NCBI RefSeq assembly: GCF_014199615.1
Contig: NZ_JACHOB010000006.1
Location: 185,113-249,112 of the forward strand
Reading direction: 5' to 3'
Source of the DNA: Parvularcula dongshanensis
GTDB lineage: Bacteria > Pseudomonadota > Alphaproteobacteria > Caulobacterales > Parvularculaceae
Length of the DNA stretch: 64,000 bases
The first letter of the stretch is position 1; the number at the start of each line of letters is the position of its first letter. The notes under the pieces were generated by a model, which searched no databases, was not told where the DNA came from, and saw only the letters and a program-made list of their open reading frames with translations. The translations under genes and the position numbers were made by a program. Shown one piece after another: positions 16,871 to 24,661 of this stretch.

Positions 16871-17938
16871 ATGTGCCGAACGCCCCTACACTGCATCCTG
16901 CCGCCTTACATCCTGACACGGATCGCGCAGCACGGAACGCCCGCCGCGCAGCGGCGCGCTCTGCATCAACTGCTCGCGGACCCCACCTTGCGCATCGTCA
17001 GGGCGAGCACGGCGGGGCCGATACGCGGACAAGTGGCGCGCCTGCGTGCCGCGGCGGACACGACGCCGCCCCCGACGCCGCTGCGGACGATCAGGGACGC
17101 CGGCGGCACGATGCAGGCGCCTGGTCCCGGCGTCGCTCGGCGGGAGGGCGAGGCGCCCACCGGCGACGCTGCCGTTGACGAAGCCTATGAGGGGCTCGGC
17201 GCGACCTTCGACCTCTACTGGCACGCCTATGAACGCAACTCGATTGACGGCGAAGGCCTTCCGCTCGACGCCACCGTGCACTACGGTCAGGACTACGCCA
17301 ACGCGTTCTGGGACGGACGCCAGATGGTCTTCGGCGACGGGGACGGAGAGTACTTCAGGCGCTTCACGATTGCTGTAGACATCATGGGGCACGAGCTGAC
17401 CCACGGGGTGATCGAGGCCGAGGCGGGGCTCGCCTACTACAATCAGTCGGGCGCCCTCAACGAAAGCCTGGCGGACGTGTTCGGCGCCCTCGTGAAGCAG
17501 CGTGCCCTCGGTCAGAGTGCGGAACGAGCCGACTGGCTGATCGGGGCGGGCCTCTTCACCGACGCGGTGAACGGTAGCGCCCTGCGCTCTATGGCGGAGC
17601 CGGGAACGGCGTTCGACGATCCGGTGCTCGGTCGCGACCCGCAACCGGCGCATATGGACGACTTCGTCTTCACGTTGGAGGACAATGGCGGGGTCCACGT
17701 CAACTCCGGCATACCGAACAAGGCCTTCCACCTCGCCGCGCTGTCGATCGGCGGGAACGCCTGGGACGGCGCGGGGCGCGTCTGGTACCATGCGCTTCTC
17801 GATCCGCTCGTCACGGCGAACACGGACTTCGCGGGCTTCGCGCGGGTGACGGCTCGCGTGGCGGAGCGGCTTTACGGCCGCGACAGCGAGGAGGCGACGG
17901 CGGTCGGCGATGCCTGGGCCGCGGTCGGGGTGGTGTGA
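16871..17938 (+). CDS. Protealysin-like M4 metallopeptidase
   Basis: Thermolysin-family zinc protease without a secretory signal. 355 residues. The short propeptide has the protealysin-type 'CILPPYILTRIAQHG' at 8-22. The zinc site is 'HELTH' at 174-178 plus E198 in 'NESLADVFG'; the active-site His is in 'GGVHVNSGIPNKAF' (about 280). The mature part begins near residue 75-105. AGGAG precedes the ATG at 16871. Protealysin-type enzymes mature by removing the short propeptide and act inside or leak from cells; physiological substrates are poorly known. The next gene, overlapping the stop, encodes the likely inhibitor. Confidence 0.93.
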   Translation: MCRTPLHCILPPYILTRIAQHGTPAAQRRALHQLLADPTLRIVRASTAGPIRGQVARLRAAADTTPPPTPLRTIRDAGGTMQAPGPGVARREGEAPTGDAAVDEAYEGLGATFDLYWHAYERNSIDGEGLPLDATVHYGQDYANAFWDGRQMVFGDGDGEYFRRFTIAVDIMGHELTHGVIEAEAGLAYYNQSGALNESLADVFGALVKQRALGQSAERADWLIGAGLFTDAVNGSALRSMAEPGTAFDDPVLGRDPQPAHMDDFVFTLEDNGGVHVNSGIPNKAFHLAALSIGGNAWDGAGRVWYHALLDPLVTANTDFAGFARVTARVAERLYGRDSEEATAVGDAWAAVGVV

Positions 17939-18270
17939 TGGGCACGGACGGCACCCCGGTCTCGGGCGAGGCGAGCCTCACGGTCGAGGGGGGCGTCGCC
18001 GTGTTTCCGGGCCTGTCGCGAACGCGGACCTTGCGGCTCGAGGCGCTGCCCGTGGCCGAGGCGCGCGCCGTCGAGGAGCTCGCGCGGCGGGCCGCGTTCT
18101 TCGACGGCGCCGAAACGACCCCGGCCCCCGCCCGTCCCGACGCGCGGACCTATCGGCTCTGCCTGACGATCGGCGGACGGCGGCGGGAACGCTGCATCGC
18201 CGAGCCCGTTGCCGATCCCGCCCTCGCCGAGCTCATCGCCTGCGTGCAGCGGCTGACCCGCTCCGCCTAG
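17938..18270 (+). CDS. Emfourin-like protealysin inhibitor
   Basis: 110 residues from the ATG at 17938 (a GTG at 17935 would add one), overlapping the protease stop. 'LTVEGGVAVFPGLSRTRTLRLEALP' near the N-terminus and 'YRLCLTIGGRRRERCIAEPVADPALAELIACV' near the end fit the emfourin family, small cytoplasmic proteins encoded beside protealysin-type proteases that block them. Overlap implies coupled translation, ensuring inhibitor is made with the enzyme. Three cysteines, no signal peptide. Its stop overlaps that of the convergent flavoprotein gene. Confidence 0.82.
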   Translation: MGTDGTPVSGEASLTVEGGVAVFPGLSRTRTLRLEALPVAEARAVEELARRAAFFDGAETTPAPARPDARTYRLCLTIGGRRRERCIAEPVADPALAELIACVQRLTRSA

Positions 18271-19478
18271 AGCAGGCTGCGAAGGTTCGTATCCGGATCG
18301 GCGACCACGGCCGGATCGACCGGCTTGCCGTTCTGCAAGAGCTTCTGTCCCGAGACGAAGGCGACCGGATCGTTGATCGCGTCGACCGCGAGCAGGACAT
18401 CGCCCCCGAAGTACCAGACGGAGAAGCTGCCGCTGCTCGGCTCACCGCGTAGGACATAGTGGTCCGAACCCTCGGACAGCCCGACCGTCTGAAGCTTGGT
18501 ATCGTACTGGTCCGACCAGAACCAGGGCAGCGGGTCGTAGGCGGCGTTCCCGCCCGCCATGTTCGTCGCGACCACCTTCGCCTGTTCGATGGCGTTGGGG
18601 ACGGACTCGAGGCGCAGGCGCTTTGCGTAGCGGGCGGAGGGAAAGTTGGTGCAGTCCCCCGCCGCCCAGACGTGCGGCGCGCTGGTCCGCCCCTGCTCGT
18701 CCACCAGAATGCCGTTCGACGTCTCGATCCCGGCGAGGTCCGCGAGGCCCGTGGCGGGCACGGCGCCGATGCCGACGAGGGCAGCGGCGCACTCGACGAT
18801 CTCGCCCGAAGACAAGCGGGCGGCCGTGACGCCGTCCGCGTTGCAGACGAAGGCCGAGAGCTGCTCGCCGAAGCGGAAGGCGACGCCCGCCTCTTCGTGC
18901 AACGACTGATAGAAGGCCGAGACCGGCTCGGAAGCGACGCGGGCGAGGACGCGGGGCGCCATCTCGACGACGACCACCTCCCGCCCCGCGCCGCGTAGGA
19001 CCGAAGCGACCTCGAGGCCGATATAGCCCGCTCCGACGACGACGACCGCGCCGTCGCCCGCGAGCAGCGTACGCAGGCGTTCCGCGTCGGCATGCGTGCG
19101 GAGGTAGTGGACGTTCCCGCACTCGCCGCCCGCAACGGCGAGGTGGCGCGGCGGCGCGCCGGTGGCGAGGAGAAGCTCGTCATATGCCAGCCTCTCGTCA
19201 CCCACCGAGACGCTGCGTGCGTCCGGGTCGATCGCGGTGACACGCTCGCCGAGGCGCAGCGTGATGCCCTTCTGCTCGTAGAAGGCTTCCGTCCGCAGAT
19301 AGAGGCGGTCGGGCGCGTCTCGCCCCTTGAGGTGCGCCTTGGACAGCGGGGGCCGCTGGTAAGGGGGGTGGGCTTCCTCGCCGATCAGGACGACCTCGCC
19401 GTCATAGCCCGACGCGCGCAGCGAGATCGCCGCCTGCGCTCCTGCCTGACCCGCGCCCACGATCACGATCCGATTCAC
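18267..19478 (-). CDS. FAD-dependent oxidoreductase, ferredoxin/rubredoxin reductase type
   Basis: 403 residues, two dinucleotide-binding folds: FAD motif 'IVIVGAGQAGAQAAISLRA' at 3-21 and NAD motif 'VVVVGAGYIGLEVASVLRG' at about 147-165. 'YQRPPLSKAHLKG' and 'WAAGDCTNFP' are typical of reductases that pass electrons from NAD(P)H to a ferredoxin or rubredoxin serving a monooxygenase. The C-terminal reductase domain is complete. The GTG at 19478 was chosen because AAGGAGG lies just upstream and the FAD motif starts at once; a longer frame has no support. No ferredoxin or P450 gene adjoins it. Confidence 0.9.
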   Translation of the reverse strand: MNRIVIVGAGQAGAQAAISLRASGYDGEVVLIGEEAHPPYQRPPLSKAHLKGRDAPDRLYLRTEAFYEQKGITLRLGERVTAIDPDARSVSVGDERLAYDELLLATGAPPRHLAVAGGECGNVHYLRTHADAERLRTLLAGDGAVVVVGAGYIGLEVASVLRGAGREVVVVEMAPRVLARVASEPVSAFYQSLHEEAGVAFRFGEQLSAFVCNADGVTAARLSSGEIVECAAALVGIGAVPATGLADLAGIETSNGILVDEQGRTSAPHVWAAGDCTNFPSARYAKRLRLESVPNAIEQAKVVATNMAGGNAAYDPLPWFWSDQYDTKLQTVGLSEGSDHYVLRGEPSSGSFSVWYFGGDVLLAVDAINDPVAFVSGQKLLQNGKPVDPAVVADPDTNLRSLL

Positions 19479-19569
19479 GGCGCGCCTCCTTCCTGCTGAG
19501 ACCGGCATAACGGTGCGCAAACGTCGCGGCCACCCATCCGATTTCGTCGCCGGACCGCTTGCCGCGCGT

Positions 19570-19745
19570 CCCGCGCCTTCCTACCTTGCGCGAGCTGCCC
19601 GGCTCGTCAGGACGGATTTCCCCGGGGCCTTAAGTTCTCGTTCGGGAGCTGCCTCTGTTCTGGACCGTGGTCCGTTTCACGCGGCGCCCACCTGGCCGTT
19701 GTGGTCCAGGGCGAAACAGTGTCCAACGGCCGGCGCGGCGCCTAT
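19570..19745 (+). ncRNA. ssrS: Probable 6S RNA
   Basis: Lies immediately upstream of the formyltetrahydrofolate cyclo-ligase gene, the place 6S RNA occupies in many proteobacteria. The sequence can fold as a long imperfect rod: 19571-19577 with 19732-19738 as closing stem, and 19655-19666 with 19703-19708 and 19715-19719 as the apical arm, leaving a large central bubble around 'CCCCGGGGCCTTAAG' (19620-19634). 6S RNA mimics an open promoter and sequesters the housekeeping polymerase. Ends are approximate; identification rests on position and fold, not on alignment. Confidence 0.55.
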
Positions 19746-19754
19746 AGTCTTCTC

Positions 19755-20351
19755 ATGCTGGCACCTGTCCCCCTGCTCGATTGGAAGGCCGTCTTTCGCA
19801 AGCGTGCGAAGAAGACGCGCGCCCGTGCCGCCCTGGCCCAGCCGGGCGCTGCGAAGTTCGCCGCCAACCACTTCCTGACCGCGCTCGATCCGCAGGCGGG
19901 GAGCACGGTCGCGCTCTACTCGCCGCTCGGTGACGAGCTCGACACGGCCCCGTTGGCTCAGGCCCTCGCGGAGCGCGGCGTCGCCGTCGCGCTGCCGGTC
20001 GTCGCGGCCAAGGGTCAGCCGCTCACCTTCCGCCTCTTCGAGGTCGACAAGCCGCTGATCGAAGGCGCCTACGGCGTCAGGGAACCGGGGCCGGACGCGC
20101 CTGAGCGTCGGCCGGACATCGTCGTCACCCCCCTCCTCGCCGCGCGCCGCGCCGACGGCGCCCGGCTCGGCATGGGCGGCGGCTACTACGACCGGACGCT
20201 CGCGGCCCTCCGCGAAGACGGCGCGGTCGTCGCGGTGGGTTACGGCTACGGCGATCAGCTGACGGACAGGTTCCCCGTGGCGCCGCACGACCAGTTCCTC
20301 GACTGGTTCGTCTCGGAGCGCGGGGCGGTGCGGTTCGACCGGCGGCGGTAG
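19755..20351 (+). CDS. 5-formyltetrahydrofolate cyclo-ligase
   Basis: Converts 5-formyl-THF to 5,10-methenyl-THF with ATP. 198 residues from the ATG at 19755. The basic start 'WKAVFRKRAKKTRARAAL', 'ALYSPLGDELDTAPLAQAL' and the signature 'GARLGMGGGYYDRTLA' are diagnostic. Starts upstream of 19755 would run into the probable 6S RNA. A link between 6S RNA and this gene is known in proteobacteria by co-transcription. Convergent with the SleB gene. Confidence 0.93.
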   Translation: MLAPVPLLDWKAVFRKRAKKTRARAALAQPGAAKFAANHFLTALDPQAGSTVALYSPLGDELDTAPLAQALAERGVAVALPVVAAKGQPLTFRLFEVDKPLIEGAYGVREPGPDAPERRPDIVVTPLLAARRADGARLGMGGGYYDRTLAALREDGAVVAVGYGYGDQLTDRFPVAPHDQFLDWFVSERGAVRFDRRR

Positions 20352-20409
20352 GTCACACGCCTCCGCCCCCCGGCTTTATGACCTTACGAGGTCGCCGAGC
20401 GGTTTTCCT

Positions 20410-20937
20410 TCACTCCGCGTAGAAGGCGTGCTGACCGATCGTCGCCGTCCGGCGGAAGGCGTTCGCCCAGCTCGGCGTGGCGCCGATGTTGTGAAAGTAG
20501 GTCGCGCCGTTCGTGGGATCGGGCGCACCCGCGAGGACCGCCTTTGCGACCGCCTCGGCCTTCTCGAAGGCCTCGGGCTCGGTGGGCTCGTCGGGGCGGC
20601 CGTCGCACCACCAGCTGAACTGGCAGCTGCCGGTCTCGCTGCCTTGCTTGATCACGGCGCAGACGTCGCTCGGAAACCCCGGCGCCTTCACGCGGTTCAT
20701 CACGACGGCGCCGACGGCGCGCATCGCTTCGTCGCCCTCCCCGCGCGCCTCGTGATAGATCGCGGTCGCAAGACAAGAGAGCGGCGTCGCCATCGCGCTC
20801 GCCGGCGCCGGCTCGGGCTGTGCTCGCGCCTCGGCGACCGGCTGCGGCGCGGGTCTCGGCGAGGGCCGCTCCGGCGTCGTCTGACAGGCGGCAAGCGCGA
20901 CGAGCGCCGCTCCCGCCGCGATGGTGCGAGTTGTCAT
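20410..20937 (-). CDS. SleB-type cell wall hydrolase, lipoprotein
   Basis: 175 residues. The N-terminus 'MTTRTIAAGAALVALAAC' is a lipoprotein signal with C18 as acceptor, then a proline-rich linker (to about 52), then a Hydrolase_2/SleB domain with 'TAIYHEARGEGDEAMRAVGAVVMNRV' (the conserved Glu lies in YHEARGE), 'FPSDVCAVIKQ', 'CQFSWWCDGR' and 'TYFHN'. Family members cleave peptidoglycan as lytic enzymes. The ATG at 20937 is chosen for the lipobox; a longer frame is rejected. Divergent from rarD. Confidence 0.9.
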   Translation of the reverse strand: MTTRTIAAGAALVALAACQTTPERPSPRPAPQPVAEARAQPEPAPASAMATPLSCLATAIYHEARGEGDEAMRAVGAVVMNRVKAPGFPSDVCAVIKQGSETGSCQFSWWCDGRPDEPTEPEAFEKAEAVAKAVLAGAPDPTNGATYFHNIGATPSWANAFRRTATIGQHAFYAE

Positions 20938-21091
20938 GGCGGTTCTTGCGCTCCGTTCCCGATCTGTCGCCGGCCCCCGCCGCTGCGGGAGGGTCTCGCA
21001 TGGCGAGGCGCGACCGATCAATCGTGCCGCGCTTGCCGGTTGCAGCGCATCGCAGCGCGGGGCATGCGGCGTCTCCAAGCCGCGAGGTAGC

Positions 21092-22012
21092 ATGCCGACC
21101 GAATCCGAGAACGAAGTGCGCACCGGCGTCCTCGCCGCGACGGCCGCCTACCTCATGTGGGGCTTCTTTCCCCTCTACTTCATCGTGCTGCGCGGGGTGC
21201 CGTCGGCCGAGCTTCTGGTCCACCGCATCCTGTTCTCCGTGCCCCTCGGCCTCGCCATCATCTTGATGCGCGGCCAGTGGAGTGAGGTGCGGCGAGGCCT
21301 GAGCGACATCCGGATCCTGACCGCGCTCGCCGTCTCTTCGGTATTCATCGCGGCGAACTGGCTGGTCTACATCATCGCGGTCCAGCACCAGCACATCTTC
21401 CAGGCCTCGCTCGGCTACTACATCAACCCGCTGATCTACGTGCTGGTCGGCGTCGTGCTGCTCGGCGAAAGGCTGCGGCCGGGTCAGATCACGGCGGTGG
21501 CGCTGGCGACGGTGGGGGTCCTGATCCTGACCGTTTATGGCGGGACCTTCCCCGTTGTGAGCCTGACCCTCGCGATCAGCTTCACCATCTACGGCTACGT
21601 GCGCAAGCGAGCCTCGATCGGCGCCATGCCGGGCCTCTTCATCGAGACGGTCCTCTTGGCCCCCATCGCGGCGGTCGCTTTGTTCTTTATGGTGACGCGG
21701 GGGGACGCGGCGATCGAGACGGCGGGGCCGGGCCTCGTCCTGCTCCTCGCCTTCGCGGGGCCCGCGACGGTGATTCCGCTGCTCTGCTTCGCGATCGGGG
21801 CACGCAGGCTGACCCTCGCCACGCTCGGCTTCCTCCAGTTCATCGGACCGACGATCCAGTTCCTGATCGGCCTGGCGGACGGTGAGCCCTTCACCTTCGC
21901 CCACAAGCTCTGCTTCGGCTTCATCTGGAGCGCGGCGGCGATCTTCGCCTGGGACGCCTGGCGGACCCATGCGAGGCCTATGCGGCCCGCGCCTGTCGGC
22001 GAGGTCGACTGA
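21092..22012 (+). CDS. rarD: RarD/EamA-family drug/metabolite transporter
   Basis: 306 residues, ten predicted membrane helices in two EamA repeats. The start 'GVLAATAAYLMWGFFPLYFIVL' and 'ELLVHRILFSVPL', 'ANWLVYIIAVQHQHIFQASLGYYINPL' and 'QFIGPTIQFLIGL' are typical of RarD-like permeases. The substrate is unknown. The ATG at 21092 has GAGG upstream. Inner-membrane protein, single-gene unit. Confidence 0.92.
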   Translation: MPTESENEVRTGVLAATAAYLMWGFFPLYFIVLRGVPSAELLVHRILFSVPLGLAIILMRGQWSEVRRGLSDIRILTALAVSSVFIAANWLVYIIAVQHQHIFQASLGYYINPLIYVLVGVVLLGERLRPGQITAVALATVGVLILTVYGGTFPVVSLTLAISFTIYGYVRKRASIGAMPGLFIETVLLAPIAAVALFFMVTRGDAAIETAGPGLVLLLAFAGPATVIPLLCFAIGARRLTLATLGFLQFIGPTIQFLIGLADGEPFTFAHKLCFGFIWSAAAIFAWDAWRTHARPMRPAPVGEVD

Positions 22013-22037
22013 GGGCCGTAAGAGAGAGAGGAAACTG

Positions 22038-22080
22038 GGCGGGGCGCCTCGAGGGGGAACGAGGGGAACGGCGCCCCGCC
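22038..22080 (+). terminator. GC-rich hairpin downstream of rarD
   Basis: Perfect 11-bp inverted repeat, 22038-22048 with 22070-22080, 21-base loop, 25 bases after the rarD stop in a convergent region. No T-run follows, so it is a candidate 3'-end stabiliser or Rho-assisted stop rather than a proven terminator. Confidence 0.45.
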
Positions 22081-22158
22081 GGGCCGGATCGCTCCGACCG
22101 TGAAGGCGAGATGGGGCGGCCAGGCACGAAGGAAAGGGGCCTGGCTGGCCGCTACGCG

Positions 22159-22173
22159 TTAACTGTTGGTTAA
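22159..22173. promoter_or_regulatory. Perfect CtrA-type box (TTAA-N7-TTAA)
   Basis: The sequence TTAACTGTTGGTTAA matches the CtrA consensus exactly. It lies in the gap between two convergent genes, 11 bases before the stop of the small membrane-protein gene, so it is not at an obvious promoter. A site of this type can occur by chance, but TTAA is rare in this GC-rich DNA. Confidence 0.4.
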
Positions 22174-22183
22174 GCTAACAGAT

Positions 22184-22522
22184 TCACCGATCCGTGACCT
22201 GATCGTTCGCATCGATAATCGGAACGCTGCGTTGCGTACCGTCGCGTATGTCGATGAAAACGATCCGTCCCCGCCCGGTCTCGGACCCGCCCTCGATCAC
22301 GAACATGGCCGTTTCGGCGCCGAGGTCCTGCGCCGTGATGCTTTCTCCTGCCCTCAGCGCGAGGGGCGGCAGGTCCGCCGCCTGTCCGCCGCCAGACCGG
22401 GTGACGAGCAAGGTGACGAGCAGGGCGAGCCCGCCGATGAGCAAGAGCCCCAGACCCGCTGCGACGCCCTTCAGGACGGCGAGGTTCGGCGGGGGCGGTG
22501 CTGGCGCGTCGGACGAGGTCAT
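22184..22522 (-). CDS. Small single-pass membrane protein (DUF6476-like)
   Basis: 112 residues. A proline-rich start, one membrane helix (about 18-42) and a beta-rich tail with 'FVIEGG', 'GRGRIVFIDIRDGTQRSV'. Position divergent from rluD and near rpoH, plus this outline, fits the DUF6476 group of alphaproteobacterial proteins of unknown function; assignment is by pattern and context. ATG at 22522; another at 22531 would add three residues. Confidence 0.72.
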   Translation of the reverse strand: MTSSDAPAPPPPNLAVLKGVAAGLGLLLIGGLALLVTLLVTRSGGGQAADLPPLALRAGESITAQDLGAETAMFVIEGGSETGRGRIVFIDIRDGTQRSVPIIDANDQVTDR

Positions 22523-22566
22523 GCCGCCCATTTGACACGCGCTGCGCCCGCGCGCACCCCCATGCC

Positions 22567-23577
22567 ATGAGCGAGACGAGGACCTTCGAAGCCGACGAGA
22601 CCGCACGGGGCGAGCGCGTGGACCGCTGGCTCACGGCGCAGCTCGCCCCGCTGACGCGAACCCGGGTCAAAGCGATGATCGAGGGCGGGGCGATGTCGGT
22701 GAACGGCGCCGTCCATACCGACCCCTCGGCCAAGCTGAAGGGCGGCGAGGCCATCGTGGTGACGCCGCCGCCGGTCGAGGACCCGGAGCCCCAGCCAGAG
22801 GACATCGCGCTCGACGTCCTGTTCGAGGACGCGCACCTCATCGTCCTCGACAAGCCTGCGGGGCTGGTCGTGCACCCCGCCGCGGGCAACTGGACCGGGA
22901 CGCTGGTCAACGCCCTTCTCCACCATTGCGCAGGCTCCCTGTCGGGCATCGGCGGCGTCGCGCGACCGGGCATCGTGCACCGGCTCGACAAGGACACGTC
23001 CGGCGTCATGGTCGTCGCCAAGACCGACGAGGCGCATCAGGGGCTGACGCAGCTGTGGCAGGCCCACGACGTCGAACGCGCCTACCTCGCGGTCTGCCAC
23101 GGCAGCCCCCGCCCCTCGGTCGGCACGATCGAACTGCCGCTCAGGCGGGCGGCGGGCGACAAGCGCAAGCAGGCGGTCGCGCGCTGGGACGACGAGGGGG
23201 CTCGCGAGGCGATCACGCACTTCCGCCGCCTCGAAGGCTACGGCGCAGGGCGCGCGAAGCTGCCCGGCGAGACGGTGGCAAGCTTGGTCGAATGCAGGCT
23301 CGAGACGGGTCGGACCCACCAGATCCGCGTGCACATGGCGCATGTCGGCCATCCGCTGGTCGGCGACCAGACCTACGGCCGATCGGGCCTCGCCGGACTG
23401 AGGCCCGAAGACGAACCGGCAGAACGCGCGCTCAAGACCGTCGCGGGCTTCAAGCGCCAGGCCCTGCACGCGGCCGTGCTCGGCTTCGAGCACCCCGTGA
23501 CCGGCGAGGACCTCCGCTTCGAAACCGCGCCGCCCGGCGACTTCCGGGCCCTGACCGAGGCGTTGAGCGCACTTTAA
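22567..23577 (+). CDS. rluD: RluA/RluD-family 23S rRNA pseudouridine synthase
   Basis: Isomerises uridines in 23S rRNA. 336 residues: S4 domain (about 15-70, 'GERVDRWLTAQLAPLTRTRVKAMIEGG' in two parts) and catalytic domain with the nucleophile D141 in 'GIVHRLDKDTSGVMVVAK', then 'LETGRTHQIRVHMAHVGHPLVGD'. Length and order fit RluD, which modifies helix 69, though RluA/RluC paralogues are similar. The ATG at 22567 leads into 'MSETRTFEADE'. Confidence 0.92.
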   Translation: MSETRTFEADETARGERVDRWLTAQLAPLTRTRVKAMIEGGAMSVNGAVHTDPSAKLKGGEAIVVTPPPVEDPEPQPEDIALDVLFEDAHLIVLDKPAGLVVHPAAGNWTGTLVNALLHHCAGSLSGIGGVARPGIVHRLDKDTSGVMVVAKTDEAHQGLTQLWQAHDVERAYLAVCHGSPRPSVGTIELPLRRAAGDKRKQAVARWDDEGAREAITHFRRLEGYGAGRAKLPGETVASLVECRLETGRTHQIRVHMAHVGHPLVGDQTYGRSGLAGLRPEDEPAERALKTVAGFKRQALHAAVLGFEHPVTGEDLRFETAPPGDFRALTEALSAL

Positions 23578-23601
23578 CGCCGGGGGCGGCAGGTGACCCG
23601 A

Positions 23602-24558
23602 ATGAGAAGGGGGTTGAGGATGCGGGCTCAGACGGTGGTAGCGGGCTTCGTCCTTTTGCTGACCCTGGCCTGCGCCGGGGCGCCGCGGGCCTTGGCCGAC
23701 GCCGAGGCGAACGCGGACACCGCCCCGCGCGACGGCCTGCGCTTCGTCGCCCTCGCGGATCACATCGACGCCGATAACGGCCGCGCGGCGGCGGCCTACC
23801 TCATCGGCGAGATGCGCGGAGTGGTCCCCGGCTCCGTTCTGCCGGACGACCAGGAGCTGTTCTCTTACTACAAGGACGGCGCGGCGGACTATTCCGTCTC
23901 GTTCTTCAACGAACTCGACTTCTCGGGCGTCGCCTTCGACAAGCCCCAGACCGCGACCTTGATCACGGACCGGCACGTCTTGTTCGCTGGCCATTTCACC
24001 CGTCAGCCCGGTGCGACACTGAGCTTCTTCGCCAAGGACAGCTCACGCGTGGACCGGACGGTGAAGGCGCTGCGCAGGGTCGGCAAAGCGCCTCGGGCCG
24101 ATGATCGGGGCGAGGCGGACATCGACCTGACCGTCGGCCTGCTCGACGAGCCGGTCCCGGCGAAGATCGCGGTCTACCCGCTGCTCGACGTCGCCTTCCC
24201 CACGCTTGCCGGCCTCTACGGACGCCAAGTGCCGGTCATCGTCACGAACAGGCGGCGCCGGGCGAGCATCTCCACCCTCAACGTGCAGACCTCCATCGAC
24301 CGCGGCTACACCTACCAGACCTACAAGCTCGGCAGCGAGCCGCTGTCACTGCCAGAGGACTGGTCCTACAGGCCGCGCAAGGGCGATTCGGGCAACCCGT
24401 CCTTCTACGTGGTCGATGGCGAGCTCGTCCTCGCCTCGACCTTCTCCAACGCGGCGGGCGCCGGGAACGGTCCGAACCTCGCCTACGAGCCGGTTCAGCA
24501 ACGCATCCAGGCGGCGATCGACGCGCTGAACGCCGAGGCGGAGGAGGCACCGCGTTGA
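23602..24558 (+). CDS. Trypsin-like (S1-fold) periplasmic serine peptidase, uncharacterised
   Basis: 318 residues from the ATG at 23602 (a GTG at 23593 would add three). A signal peptide is visible (about 5-33, ending 'RALADAEA'). The chymotrypsin-like triad can be traced, numbered from the GTG: H134 in 'LITDRHVLFAGHF', D178 in 'EADIDLTVGLL', S266 in 'RKGDSGNPSF', the last replacing the usual GDSGGP by GDSGNP. Secreted S1-like proteases of this type are known, but I cannot name a subfamily. It lies between rluD and rpoH, about 100 bases before rpoH, suggesting envelope-stress context. Confidence 0.68.
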   Translation: MRRGLRMRAQTVVAGFVLLLTLACAGAPRALADAEANADTAPRDGLRFVALADHIDADNGRAAAAYLIGEMRGVVPGSVLPDDQELFSYYKDGAADYSVSFFNELDFSGVAFDKPQTATLITDRHVLFAGHFTRQPGATLSFFAKDSSRVDRTVKALRRVGKAPRADDRGEADIDLTVGLLDEPVPAKIAVYPLLDVAFPTLAGLYGRQVPVIVTNRRRRASISTLNVQTSIDRGYTYQTYKLGSEPLSLPEDWSYRPRKGDSGNPSFYVVDGELVLASTFSNAAGAGNGPNLAYEPVQQRIQAAIDALNAEAEEAPR

Positions 24559-24661
24559 ACGCCCTTTCAACCTCCCGCACTCGTCACCATATGTCGCAGC
24601 GAGACGATGGGGCGCTCGCGTGTTGCACTCTTGAACGCGAGCCGGGACGAAAGACACCAAG

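Noticed and set aside
24554..24571. Small GTTGAA/TTCAAC inverted repeat before rpoH as a regulatory site.
   Set aside because: Only six bases per arm and at the end of the peptidase gene; spacing to a -10 box is not convincing.
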